Source of the DNA: Haloimpatiens massiliensis
Lineage (GTDB): Bacteria > Bacillota > Clostridia > Clostridiales > Clostridiaceae
NCBI RefSeq assembly: GCF_900184255.1
Contig: NZ_LT854636.1
Location: 319,079-383,078, forward strand
DNA length: 64,000 nucleotides
Direction: 5' to 3'
Position 1 is the first letter of the stretch, and the number at the start of each line of letters is the position of its first letter. A program made the translations under genes and the position numbers. Positions 43,695 through 51,605 of the stretch are shown here, one piece after another. Below the pieces are notes generated by a model that saw nothing but the letters and a program-made list of their open reading frames with translations, made no database searches and was not told where the DNA came from.

Positions 43695-44108
43695 TTAATT
43701 AAGATTAAAATCTTTCTTAATATCTTCTATAGTTATTTCTATATCTGTTCCAGGTGCATAAACTCTGTTAAATCCCATATTTCTGAATCTTTTTTCTACA
43801 TCATTCCAATCTTGCTTTCCTACAACTATGTTTCCACCAACATATAATTTTATGTCCTTTAATCCAGCTTCATCACATTTTTCTCTAAGTCCTCTACAGT
43901 CTATTTCTCCATGACCATAAAGTGATGAAACAAGTATTGCGTCAGCACTAGTTTCTACTGCTGCATTGATAAAATCTTCTTGTGGTGATAAAACTCCAAT
44001 ATTTACAACATTAAAGCCTGATTCTGTCAAGGCGTAATCTATTATTTTGTTTCCTACTGCATGGCAGTCAGAACCAATTACACCTATAACAACTGTTTTC
44101 TTCTCCAT
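43695..44108 (-). CDS. glmS: Glutamate mutase sigma (cobalamin-binding) subunit
   Basis: 137 residues. GVIGSDCHAVGN contains the DxHxxG signature whose His replaces the lower cobalamin ligand; SLYGHGEID and YVGGNIVVG complete the B12-binding fold. It brings coenzyme B12 to GlmE. First enzyme gene after gntR. The name glmS here is unrelated to glucosamine-6-phosphate synthase. Confidence 0.96.
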   Translation of the reverse strand: MEKKTVVIGVIGSDCHAVGNKIIDYALTESGFNVVNIGVLSPQEDFINAAVETSADAILVSSLYGHGEIDCRGLREKCDEAGLKDIKLYVGGNIVVGKQDWNDVEKRFRNMGFNRVYAPGTDIEITIEDIKKDFNLN

Positions 44109-44131
44109 TTATAAATGCCTCCCACCTTAAA

Positions 44132-45055
44132 TTAGATATCTTTATATTTCAACTCTATAATTTTAGACTTTAAAGCCTTTACAGAGTCGCTGTCTAGGTT
44201 ATACAAAAATTCAATCATTTCTTTTCCATCTTTATTTAAACTTTTAACCATTTTGTGTCTACCTGGTGATACAATTAGCACTTCACTGTTATCTATTATT
44301 TTCCTAATTTCTCCCTCATCTTTAGAGTTAGAGTACGTTATATTAATATTACCTAACCCTGCTCCGTCTAAAGCCCCTTTTACTTTAAACATGAACTCTT
44401 CTGATATACATATAAACCCAAACTTTGTGTGTTCAGGATATCTAGCTATTTTAACTATAGTGCCCAAATTAGGATTTATTGCAACCCCAAGCACTTCTTT
44501 TCTCTTTTCTCTAGTCAGCTCAATAACTTCATTTACATGATTAAATGTAGCTATAATTATTTGAGCTTGTTCGACTTTCTCCTTCGTATTCTCGTTCATT
44601 TCTTTTAAATCATTTATAGTCAATGGCTCCACTCGGACACCAGAAATTTTAGTCAACTGCTTACTAAACATTCTAGCTTGCTCAATATTACATTCTACAT
44701 AAATGGCAGCTAATTTGCTCATAAGCTCTTTCTTCTCTTTTACTCTCTGCTTTACTAATTCTAAAAAACTATCTGGATCCATTCCTATCTCCATGGACTC
44801 CTCTAAACCTAAATCTATGAATTTAATGATTCTGTCTTTTATATTTTGATCTTTCCATGTTACAGCTTCTTCAGCCACAAAAGTCCCTTTGCCTTGATAG
44901 GATTTTAAAACACCTTCTTGCTCTAGGTCATTGTATGCAGAACTTACAGTATTTCTACTAACATTCAGCTGTTGAGCCAATTCTCTTTCAGTAGGCATCT
45001 TATGCCCAACCTTCAATAGTCCATGTTTTATGGATTCCATTATTTGATTTTTCAC
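44132..45055 (-). CDS. GntR-family regulator of the glutamate-fermentation cluster
   Basis: At least 307 residues. The N-terminal winged helix is clear (MPTERELAQQLNVSRNTVSS, then YNDLEQEGVLKSYQGKGTF), with a ~230-residue effector domain of unknown ligand; no membrane segment. The first ordinary start is GTG at 45055. The conserved GntR opening continues upstream in frame (IKIDKKSGVPLYIQ) and begins after GGAGGG at ATA 45109 or 45103 or ATT 45095. True start is therefore probably non-canonical. It leads glmS by 23 bp and is likely autoregulated through the palindrome at 45124. Confidence 0.85.
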   Translation of the reverse strand: MKNQIMESIKHGLLKVGHKMPTERELAQQLNVSRNTVSSAYNDLEQEGVLKSYQGKGTFVAEEAVTWKDQNIKDRIIKFIDLGLEESMEIGMDPDSFLELVKQRVKEKKELMSKLAAIYVECNIEQARMFSKQLTKISGVRVEPLTINDLKEMNENTKEKVEQAQIIIATFNHVNEVIELTREKRKEVLGVAINPNLGTIVKIARYPEHTKFGFICISEEFMFKVKGALDGAGLGNINITYSNSKDEGEIRKIIDNSEVLIVSPGRHKMVKSLNKDGKEMIEFLYNLDSDSVKALKSKIIELKYKDI

Positions 45056-45123
45056 CTGTATGTAAAGAGGTACTCCACTTTTTTTATCTATCTTAATTTC
45101 TATAACTATCCCTCCCTCTCAAC

Positions 45124-45145
45124 ATGGATTAATGGACTAATCCAT
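45124..45145 (-). promoter_or_regulatory. Palindromic operator before gntR
   Basis: ATGGATTA-6-TAATCCAT, perfect 8-bp arms. It lies just after the predicted transcription start and 20-30 bp before the gntR coding region. Size and symmetry suit a dimeric GntR repressor. Confidence 0.65.
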
Positions 45146-45156
45146 ATTCCATTAAT

Positions 45157-45185
45157 ATAATATCATAGGTCATTTTACACATCAA
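45157..45185 (-). promoter_or_regulatory. sigma-A promoter of gntR-glm cluster
   Basis: TTGATG, 17-bp spacer, TATTAT on the minus strand, with the predicted start near 45150 next to the palindrome. Confidence 0.65.
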
Positions 45186-45219
45186 CATTTTTTTTAACTA
45201 TTATATAAATTCAATTTAT

Positions 45220-45247
45220 TTGCATAAAAACAATAGAATAATACTAT
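45220..45247 (+). promoter_or_regulatory. Candidate sigma-A promoter of the DUF3048 gene
   Basis: TTGCAT, 16-bp spacer, TACTAT, 37 bp before the start codon. Moderate match only. Confidence 0.45.
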
Positions 45248-45284
45248 TATTTTAATGTAGTAGTATATAAGGAGTGAAAATTGC

Positions 45285-46055
45285 ATGAAAAAAAGTAATT
45301 TAGTAAATAATATTATTTTAATACTATCTTCTTTATGCTGTATCCTAATAATATTCATATCCTATAGGCTTATTATTTACAATAAGATTCCAAATATAGA
45401 TATTTCGCCCTATACCGGTGAAATATTAAGAAATAAAAATAATAAGGAATTTAAAAATGCCATAGAAGTTGTATATAAATTAAATGAAATGACGGACAAT
45501 ACTGGTGGACTAAGCAAAGCAGATATTATACTTCAGTACGTTGATTCTCAAAACAAACTTATTTATAAAGGTATTTACTTAAATGAGATTCCTAAAAAAA
45601 TTCAGTCTTCTTCTGGAAAAAAACTTATGGATATCTCTTACTTACCTAAATTTAATTTTTTAGATTCTCAAGATATAAAATTAAAAAAAAGCAAAAAAGC
45701 TAACAATATATTTATAGACTTTAATGAATTCTTTTCGTCTAATTTTTTATATAAGGAAGGTCAATATTATCATCATAATCCTTCTAAAGAGCATATTGAT
45801 GCTTATTACAATGCTCCTATTCATGTTTCAAACATAATAATTCAAATAGTAAATTCAAAATCTAACAAAGAATTTCCAATTGGCTCTGGAAATGGACTTC
45901 TATTTTCTGGTGGGAAAGCCATAGATATTGAATGGAACAAAAACTTAGATTCACCTATAAAAATACAAGATAAAAATGGAAAGGATATTTCATTAATTCG
46001 TGGCAGCACCTGGTGGATTATATTAGATGAAAATTCTTCTGTAGTTTATAACTAA
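45285..46055 (+). CDS. DUF3048 (YerB-like) membrane-anchored protein
   Basis: 256 residues. A hydrophobic N-terminal segment (about 8-30) is followed by DUF3048 landmarks: SPYTGE, GGLSKADIILQY, YYHHNPSKEH, NIIIQIV, GSGNGLLFSGGKAIDIEW and RGSTWWIIL. Function unknown; YerB-type proteins are extracytoplasmic. It is shorter than usual (often ~330) and shows no clean lipobox, so it is called membrane-anchored rather than lipoprotein. Monocistronic, divergent from gntR. Confidence 0.82.
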   Translation: MKKSNLVNNIILILSSLCCILIIFISYRLIIYNKIPNIDISPYTGEILRNKNNKEFKNAIEVVYKLNEMTDNTGGLSKADIILQYVDSQNKLIYKGIYLNEIPKKIQSSSGKKLMDISYLPKFNFLDSQDIKLKKSKKANNIFIDFNEFFSSNFLYKEGQYYHHNPSKEHIDAYYNAPIHVSNIIIQIVNSKSNKEFPIGSGNGLLFSGGKAIDIEWNKNLDSPIKIQDKNGKDISLIRGSTWWIILDENSSVVYN

Positions 46056-46088
46056 AATTTTTTTATTAAACTTCTAATAATTAAATAA

Positions 46089-46124
46089 ATTAGGTGTAGT
46101 TAAAATAACTTACACCTAATTTTA
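46089..46124. terminator. Bidirectional terminator
   Basis: ATTAGGTGTA pairs with TACACCTAAT, followed by TTTTA. It serves the DUF3048 gene and perhaps the convergent cwlD. Confidence 0.78.
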
Positions 46125-46180
46125 TGAAGTTTATTGTAAACAAAAACTACTCACTCTCTATTTAATTTCTTTAAATATAT

Positions 46181-46882
46181 TCATTCCTTTTTAAAATTAA
46201 AATATTCATCCACAGATTTTGCTATAGATTTAGCTATCTTCTCTTGATATCCTTCATCCTTTAAAAGTTGTTCTTCTCTTTCATTGGATAAAAACCCACA
46301 TTCAACTATTACAGATGGTATAGTATCGTTGCATCTTAATATCTTATACATGTCTTTTGCATCTTTAGGTTGTCTTTTATTTTCTTTATCCAAATCCTCT
46401 ATTAAATTTTTTTGTACTATATCAGCCAATTCTTTACTTTCAGTATTCCTAGAATGCCATACCTGTGCCCCGTAATACTTACTTTGTGGAAATTTATTCA
46501 AATGAATACTTATAAACATATCACAATTACACTTTTCTTTTATTTCACATCTTTTATTTAAGTCCTCCATTTTCTTACTTCTACTGTTTTCTGAATATAA
46601 GCCTTTATCTTCTTCTCTTGTCATTATAACCTTATATCCTTTTTTCTCTAATTTCTCTTTTAATTGCAAACATATGTTTAAGTTTATATGTTTTTCTACA
46701 GTACCATTTTTAGATACAGCTCCTCCATCAATTCCTCCATGTCCTGGATCAATTAATACAATTTTTTTCTGTAAATCTCTATTTACTATAAGTGTTTTTC
46801 CAAATTGAATATTTGTTAGCACTATTAAAAAAGCACCTAACAATATAACACATATGGTAGATATTAATTTATTATTTTTCAC
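46181..46882 (-). CDS. cwlD: N-acetylmuramoyl-L-alanine amidase CwlD
   Basis: 233 residues. One N-terminal membrane/signal segment (about 7-25), then an Amidase_3 domain: IDPGHGGIDGG (first Zn His), a Glu in TVEKHINL, DMFISIHLNKF (second Zn His) and SVIVECGFLSN (catalytic Glu). CwlD acts in spore cortex muramic-delta-lactam formation. The start is GTG at 46882, which has GGAGG 8 nt upstream; the longer frame beginning 16 codons earlier does not. Confidence 0.92.
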   Translation of the reverse strand: MKNNKLISTICVILLGAFLIVLTNIQFGKTLIVNRDLQKKIVLIDPGHGGIDGGAVSKNGTVEKHINLNICLQLKEKLEKKGYKVIMTREEDKGLYSENSRSKKMEDLNKRCEIKEKCNCDMFISIHLNKFPQSKYYGAQVWHSRNTESKELADIVQKNLIEDLDKENKRQPKDAKDMYKILRCNDTIPSVIVECGFLSNEREEQLLKDEGYQEKIAKSIAKSVDEYFNFKKE

Positions 46883-46935
46883 TATTTTTGCCTCCTTTAT
46901 AGCTCTCATATTATCTATATAAGAAAACAAAAATA

Positions 46936-46972
46936 AAAATACCTAGCATAATAAAATATGTTAGGTATTTTA
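46936..46972 (-). terminator. Terminator of the Na/Pi cotransporter gene
   Basis: AATACCTA(G)CATA pairs with TATG(T)TAGGTATT, with flanking A and T runs. Confidence 0.75.
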
Positions 46973-47000
46973 TATTAATTATTTTCAACATCTAGTATCT

Positions 47001-48623
47001 CTACTTATACATATTTAAAACCGCTTGTGCTAAATTAGTAGAATGGTCCCCTATTCTTTCAAAATTACTTATTATATCTAAGAATATAGCTCCTCCAGTA
47101 GCATTACATACCTCTTCATTAAGTCTCTTTATATGTGATGCTCTTAATTGTTTTTCCATTGAGTCTATTCTTTCTTCTATGCTCAATACATTTTTAGCGG
47201 TCTCTATGTCTCTATTTTCTATACTCTCTATACTTCCATTTAGCGCATTTATGATTTCATTATACATACCCTGTAATTCTGCTTCTGCAACTTTTGAGAA
47301 TTTAATTCCCTTTTGAATTTTTTCACTGGCTAAATCTACAACATTTTCCGCATGATCTCCTATACGTTCTATATCATTTACCATATGGAACATAGATGTT
47401 ACTATATCTAATTGTTCTTCTGATAACTCTTCTTTAGACAATTTCACTAAGAAAACAGTTATTTCATCCTCTAATAAATTTATTAATTTTTCATTTTTAT
47501 AAACTTTTTTAACCAAAGTTTCATCGTTATTTTTAAAAGCATCCATAGATATCTGTAAATTATCCTTAGCTTTATTCGCCATTCTTATTAATTCTTTTGT
47601 GGTTTGACCAACTGCTATAACAGGTGTCTCTAAAAGTCTATCATCTATGTATTTAGGCTTCATAGGTTCTTTTTCATCTTCACCTGGAATTATTCTATTA
47701 ACTAATGCTACAAGATATTTTATAAATGGCAACATTATTATGGTGTTAGCAATATTAAATACTGTATGGGCGTTGGCTATTTGCCTCTTAACCACTTCTC
47801 CTCCTACAGGTGTTATACTTTTTACAAGTCCTACAAATGGATGAGTAAACGGTAAGAATATCAAAGTTCCTATTAAATTAAAAAATAAATGAATTAGTGC
47901 TGCTTTTTTTGCTGTCTTTGAAGTTCCTACACTAGATAATAAAGCAGTTACACATGTACCTATATTATTACCAAATAGTATTGGTACTGCTGCTTCTAGT
48001 GGTACCGATCCTGTGGATGCTAATGCAATAAGTATAGCTGTAGTTGCTGAAGAACTCTGTACTACTGCAGTCATTAAGAGTCCTGTAAGCACACCTAAGA
48101 ATATATTTCCTTTTAATGTTCCCATTAAACTTACAAAAGCCGGTGATGCAGCAATTGGTTCCATTGCTGTTTTCATTAATTCCATTCCTGAAAATAAAAT
48201 ACCAAAACCTAATATAATATTTCCTATTTCTCTACTCTTTTTAGCTTTAGAAAATAATACAATTCCTGCTCCTACTCCTATAAAAATAGGTGCTATGGCA
48301 TCTAGTTTAAATGCTATTATTTGTGCTGTAATTGTGGTTCCTATGTTAGCTCCCATTATTACCGCTGCTGCTTGATATAAATTCATAAGTCCAGCATTAA
48401 CAAATCCAACTACCATTACCGTAGTTGCACTACTACTTTGAATTACAGCTGTAACCAAAGCTCCTGTCATAATTCCCTTTACTGGGTTGGAAGTTATTTT
48501 TTCGAAAAATACTTTTAACTTTTCTCCAGATGCATTTTCAAGTCCATCACCCATAAGTTTCATGCCATAAAGAAACATTCCAAGTCCACCCATGAGTCCA
48601 ATAATTATATTGACAATACTCAT
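47001..48623 (-). CDS. Na/Pi cotransporter family protein with PhoU-like C-terminus
   Basis: 540 residues. The first ~320 hold two repeated Na/Pi-cotransport units, each with the QSSSATT motif (near residues 62 and 192) and several membrane helices. The last ~200 are a helical PhoU-like domain (HMVNDIERIGDHAENV and ISNFERIGDHSTNL). Predicted sodium-linked phosphate transport, the PhoU-like part probably regulating it. Starts behind GGAGGTAG. No pho genes adjoin. Confidence 0.92.
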   Translation of the reverse strand: MSIVNIIIGLMGGLGMFLYGMKLMGDGLENASGEKLKVFFEKITSNPVKGIMTGALVTAVIQSSSATTVMVVGFVNAGLMNLYQAAAVIMGANIGTTITAQIIAFKLDAIAPIFIGVGAGIVLFSKAKKSREIGNIILGFGILFSGMELMKTAMEPIAASPAFVSLMGTLKGNIFLGVLTGLLMTAVVQSSSATTAILIALASTGSVPLEAAVPILFGNNIGTCVTALLSSVGTSKTAKKAALIHLFFNLIGTLIFLPFTHPFVGLVKSITPVGGEVVKRQIANAHTVFNIANTIIMLPFIKYLVALVNRIIPGEDEKEPMKPKYIDDRLLETPVIAVGQTTKELIRMANKAKDNLQISMDAFKNNDETLVKKVYKNEKLINLLEDEITVFLVKLSKEELSEEQLDIVTSMFHMVNDIERIGDHAENVVDLASEKIQKGIKFSKVAEAELQGMYNEIINALNGSIESIENRDIETAKNVLSIEERIDSMEKQLRASHIKRLNEEVCNATGGAIFLDIISNFERIGDHSTNLAQAVLNMYK

Positions 48624-48847
48624 ACTCTACCTCCACTTACTTAATATTAATTTTATATTAATAAGTCATTAAATATTTACACCATTTTAAATAATACTAC
48701 AAAAATTACGATTTAGTAACAATTTTATTAATTATTTAACATCGATTTAACATTGAACTATAAAACATTTTAAATTATAAATTTTTAATATATGGCTACA
48801 TATTAAAAATTTTAATATATTATAAGTGTCTTTTTAACTTTTATAAT
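48624..48847. other. Upstream region of the Na/Pi cotransporter
   Basis: AT-rich, with repeated TTTAATATAT-like words. No clear promoter or operator could be fixed and no ORF. Confidence 0.3.
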
Positions 48848-49010
48848 TTAGGCACATTCAAATAAATAACAATTCAGTATGCTAGTCTATTTTGCATCAT
48901 ACTGCGTCAGCAGAACCCACCGATAGTCCTACTAGCGGCGGGTTCTGCTTCCTTGTCTGACACAAAATATACCAGCATCTTCGACTTGCTATTTCTTTTC
49001 ATGTATCTTA
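48848..49010 (+). mobile_element. Palindromic MITE-like element, family 2, full copy (163 bp)
   Basis: Ends TTAGGCACATTCAAATAAAT and ATTTCTTTTCATGTATCTTA are imperfect inverted repeats. The core has a strong hairpin, GCAGAACCC(ACC)...GGGTTCTGC. It aligns over its full length with the inverse copy at 31912-32073. Located between the Na/Pi gene and the rpsI terminator. Confidence 0.8.
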
Positions 49011-49016
49011 TTGCAA

Positions 49017-49047
49017 CAAAAAAAAAGAGAGGTACATACCTCTCTTT
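49017..49047 (-). terminator. Terminator of rplM-rpsI
   Basis: AAAGAGAGGTA-CA-TACCTCTCTTT followed on the minus strand by a long T-run. Confidence 0.92.
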
Positions 49048-49067
49048 CCATATATCCGTATAAAATA

Positions 49068-49460
49068 CTATCTTTTTGAGAATTGTGGAGATCTTCTTGC
49101 TTTTTTAAGACCGTATTTCTTTCTTTCTTTCATTCTTGGGTCTCTTGTTATGAATCCAGCTTTCTTAAGTTCTGGTTTTAAGTTTTCATCAACTTTTACC
49201 AAAGCTCTTGATATACCATGTCTTATTGCTCCAGCTTGACCTGTAAATCCACCACCATGTACATTAACTAATACATCATATTTTTCTTTTGTTCCTGTTA
49301 ATACTAGTGGTTGGTTTACTATAACTTTTAAAGTATCTAATCCGAAGTAATCGTCCATATCTCTTTTATTTATAGTTACTTTACCTTCTCCTGGTACAAG
49401 TATAACTCTTGCTATTGATTTTTTTCTTCTTCCTGTTCCCAAATATTGAACCTTAGCCAT
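49068..49460 (-). CDS. rpsI: 30S ribosomal protein S9
   Basis: 130 residues starting MAKVQYLGTGRRKKSIARV and ending with the basic tail RSPQFSKR that reaches the ribosomal P site. The start was set 8 codons inside the longest frame, behind AGGAGG. Co-transcribed with rplM, 24 bp downstream of it. Confidence 0.97.
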   Translation of the reverse strand: MAKVQYLGTGRRKKSIARVILVPGEGKVTINKRDMDDYFGLDTLKVIVNQPLVLTGTKEKYDVLVNVHGGGFTGQAGAIRHGISRALVKVDENLKPELKKAGFITRDPRMKERKKYGLKKARRSPQFSKR

Positions 49461-49484
49461 TTCATATCCTCCTTCCGCTTCCAA

Positions 49485-49919
49485 TTAGTATCTTAATTCT
49501 AATACTTCTGGTTTTTGAGCTTGATTATCGTGCTCTTCACCTCTGTATACTTTTAATTTAGCTAGCATTTGACGACCTAATGGACCGCTTGGAAGCATTC
49601 TTCTAACAGCTTCTTGAAAAACAAATTCTGGTTTTTTAGCTATTGCATCTTTGTATGGTATTTCCTTTAATCCACCTGGATATAATGAGTGGTGTCTTAA
49701 CATTTTTTGCTCAAGTTTCTTTCCTGTTAAAAGAATCTTGTCAGAATTTAAAACTATTACATAATCTCCTGTATCAACATTAGGAGTATATGTAGGTTTG
49801 TTTTTTCCTCTTAATATTGATGCTATTTGGCTAGCAGCTCTACCTAGTGGCTTTCCTGCTACATCTATTACATACCATTTTCTTTCAACTTCTTGCGGTT
49901 TTGCAATATATGATTTCAT
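49485..49919 (-). CDS. rplM: 50S ribosomal protein L13
   Basis: 144 residues, MKSYIAKPQEVERKWYVID at the N-terminus. Early 50S assembly protein. Two adjacent ATGs follow GGAGGG; the second gives the usual MKSY start. Preceded by a structured leader and a consensus promoter, so rplM-rpsI form a separate unit from the spc/alpha cluster. Confidence 0.97.
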   Translation of the reverse strand: MKSYIAKPQEVERKWYVIDVAGKPLGRAASQIASILRGKNKPTYTPNVDTGDYVIVLNSDKILLTGKKLEQKMLRHHSLYPGGLKEIPYKDAIAKKPEFVFQEAVRRMLPSGPLGRQMLAKLKVYRGEEHDNQAQKPEVLELRY

Positions 49920-49940
49920 CATTTTCCCTCCCTAAAAAGT

Positions 49941-50010
49941 CTTCTTGTTGTATTTCGTTCTATCATGAAGATCCGGGGCTAGTGGATCTTATATGCAATA
50001 CAAACTTCTT
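49941..50010 (-). ncRNA. L13-type ribosomal protein leader RNA
   Basis: Within the rplM 5' leader, the inner hairpin AAGATCC / GGATCTT is enclosed by outer pairing of GTTTGTATT with AATACAAC. Position and fold fit the L13 leader described in Firmicutes, thought to bind L13 for autoregulation. Assignment is by position and pairing only. Confidence 0.65.
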
Positions 50011-50012
50011 AT

Positions 50013-50041
50013 ATTATAATACATTCTCCCGGGCGTGTCAA
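50013..50041 (-). promoter_or_regulatory. Perfect consensus sigma-A promoter of rplM-rpsI
   Basis: TTGACA, 17-bp spacer, TATAAT on the minus strand, start predicted near 50006 at the leader's first base pair. The GC-rich spacer (CGCCCGGG) is unusual for this DNA. Confidence 0.92.
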
Positions 50042-50067
50042 CGACTTATATGTGTTATAAATAATTT

Positions 50068-50802
50068 TTAATAAAAAACTTCTTCAAGACATAATCCACA
50101 AGCTGGTACGACTTTTCCTGCTTTTGTTCTATCTTTACTATCTATTATTTTTTTTACATATTCCGGCTCTATTTTTCCTGTTCCAACATCTAATAAAGTA
50201 CCTACTATTATTCTAACCATATTATATAGAAATCCATCTGCTGAAACAGCTATTTTGATTATGTTTTCTTTTTTATTAATATATAATTCATTTATATTTC
50301 TTACAGAACTTTTCACTGAACTGCCTTTTGTTTTAAAAGCTGTAAAGTCATGAGTTCCTATTATATATTTGCATGCATGTTCCATTTTATCTAGTTGCAA
50401 TTCTCTAGAAAAACTGTACATATAATTTCTATAGATTGCACAGGGTTGTTTTCTATTATAAATAGTATAAATATATTTCTTTCCTTTGCTATTATATCTA
50501 GCGTGAAAATCCTCTGAAACTTCTTTAGATTCTAATATAACTATATCTTTAGGCAACCTAGAATTCAATGCTTCCCTAAACTTATCAGATGGCACTGTAC
50601 TACTTGTAAAGAAATTAGCCACATACTCTTTTGCATGGACTCCTGTATCTGTTCTACTACACCCTATCAACTTTATTTTTTCTTTAGTTAAAGAAGCTAT
50701 GGCTTCTTCTAGAGTTCCCTGCACCGTTACTCTATCCTTTTGCACTTGCCATCCAAAATAGTTTGTTCCATCATATTCTATCTTAATTCTAATATTTTTC
50801 AT
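50068..50802 (-). CDS. truA: tRNA pseudouridine synthase A
   Basis: 244 residues. It forms pseudouridine at tRNA positions 38-40. The catalytic Asp is in GCSRTDTGVHA (near residue 52). IRIKIEYDGTNYFGWQ is the typical opening. The start overlaps the ecfT stop by one base (TAATG). Confidence 0.95.
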   Translation of the reverse strand: MKNIRIKIEYDGTNYFGWQVQKDRVTVQGTLEEAIASLTKEKIKLIGCSRTDTGVHAKEYVANFFTSSTVPSDKFREALNSRLPKDIVILESKEVSEDFHARYNSKGKKYIYTIYNRKQPCAIYRNYMYSFSRELQLDKMEHACKYIIGTHDFTAFKTKGSSVKSSVRNINELYINKKENIIKIAVSADGFLYNMVRIIVGTLLDVGTGKIEPEYVKKIIDSKDRTKAGKVVPACGLCLEEVFY

Positions 50803-51605
50803 TACCAAAATCTACTCCACACAGATATAATGACTAAAGCGCACGTCACCACAGCTGCCACCGAATCTCTATAAGTTAATTTTAGCTGTTTCATTCTAGT
50901 TCTTCCTTCTCCACCTCTATAACATCTAGCTTCCATTGCCATGGCAAGTTCATCTGCTCTTCTAAAAGAACTTATGAATAAAGGTACTAAAAGTGGTATA
51001 AGGTTTTTTGCCTTATCAATTATTCCTCCTGATTCAAAATCAGCCCCTCTTGCCTTCTGAGCTTTCATTATTTTATCAGTTTCATCTATAAGTGTAGGTA
51101 TAAATCTAAGAGCTATAGTCATCATCATGGCTAACTCATGAGCAGGTAAACCTAATTTTTTAAAAGGATTTAATAATTTTTCTATTCCATCTGTAAGCTG
51201 TATAGGTGAAGTAGTTAAAGTTAATAGTGATGTACCTATTATTAAAAGTACTAACCTTATTATCATAAAAGCAGCCAACCTTAATCCTTCACTATAAATC
51301 TTTATAAATTTCCACGCAAATAAAGGTTCTCCAGAACCTCTGGTCATGAATACATTTAATATAGCAGTGATCAATAAAAGTATAAAAATTGGTTTTATAC
51401 TTTTGTATATATAGTTAAAAGAGATTTTAGATATAACTATAGCGCCTAATATAAAAGCCACTACGAATATATATCCTTTAAAATTCTTTACTATAAATAA
51501 GTCTATTATAAATATAAAAGATATTAAAATTTTTACTCTTGGATCCAATTTGTGCACAAAAGATTCTCCAGGTATGTATTGTCCAATACTGATATCCTTA
51601 ATCAT
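50802..51605 (-). CDS. ecfT: ECF transporter transmembrane subunit EcfT
   Basis: 267 residues with about five or six membrane helices. The coupling-helix Ala-Arg-Gly motif is seen in KAQKARGADF and another in MAMEARCYRGG. It links the two ATPases to interchangeable vitamin-binding S components encoded elsewhere. The ATG at 51605 overlaps the end of ecfA2 (AATGATTAA). Confidence 0.94.
   Translation of the reverse strand: MIKDISIGQYIPGESFVHKLDPRVKILISFIFIIDLFIVKNFKGYIFVVAFILGAIVISKISFNYIYKSIKPIFILLLITAILNVFMTRGSGEPLFAWKFIKIYSEGLRLAAFMIIRLVLLIIGTSLLTLTTSPIQLTDGIEKLLNPFKKLGLPAHELAMMMTIALRFIPTLIDETDKIMKAQKARGADFESGGIIDKAKNLIPLLVPLFISSFRRADELAMAMEARCYRGGEGRTRMKQLKLTYRDSVAAVVTCALVIISVWSRFW

Noticed and set aside
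28609..49010. Family-2 elements as deletion derivatives of the transposase element
   Set aside because: The only shared word is about GTCAGTATGC, and the ends differ; this is too little to claim descent.
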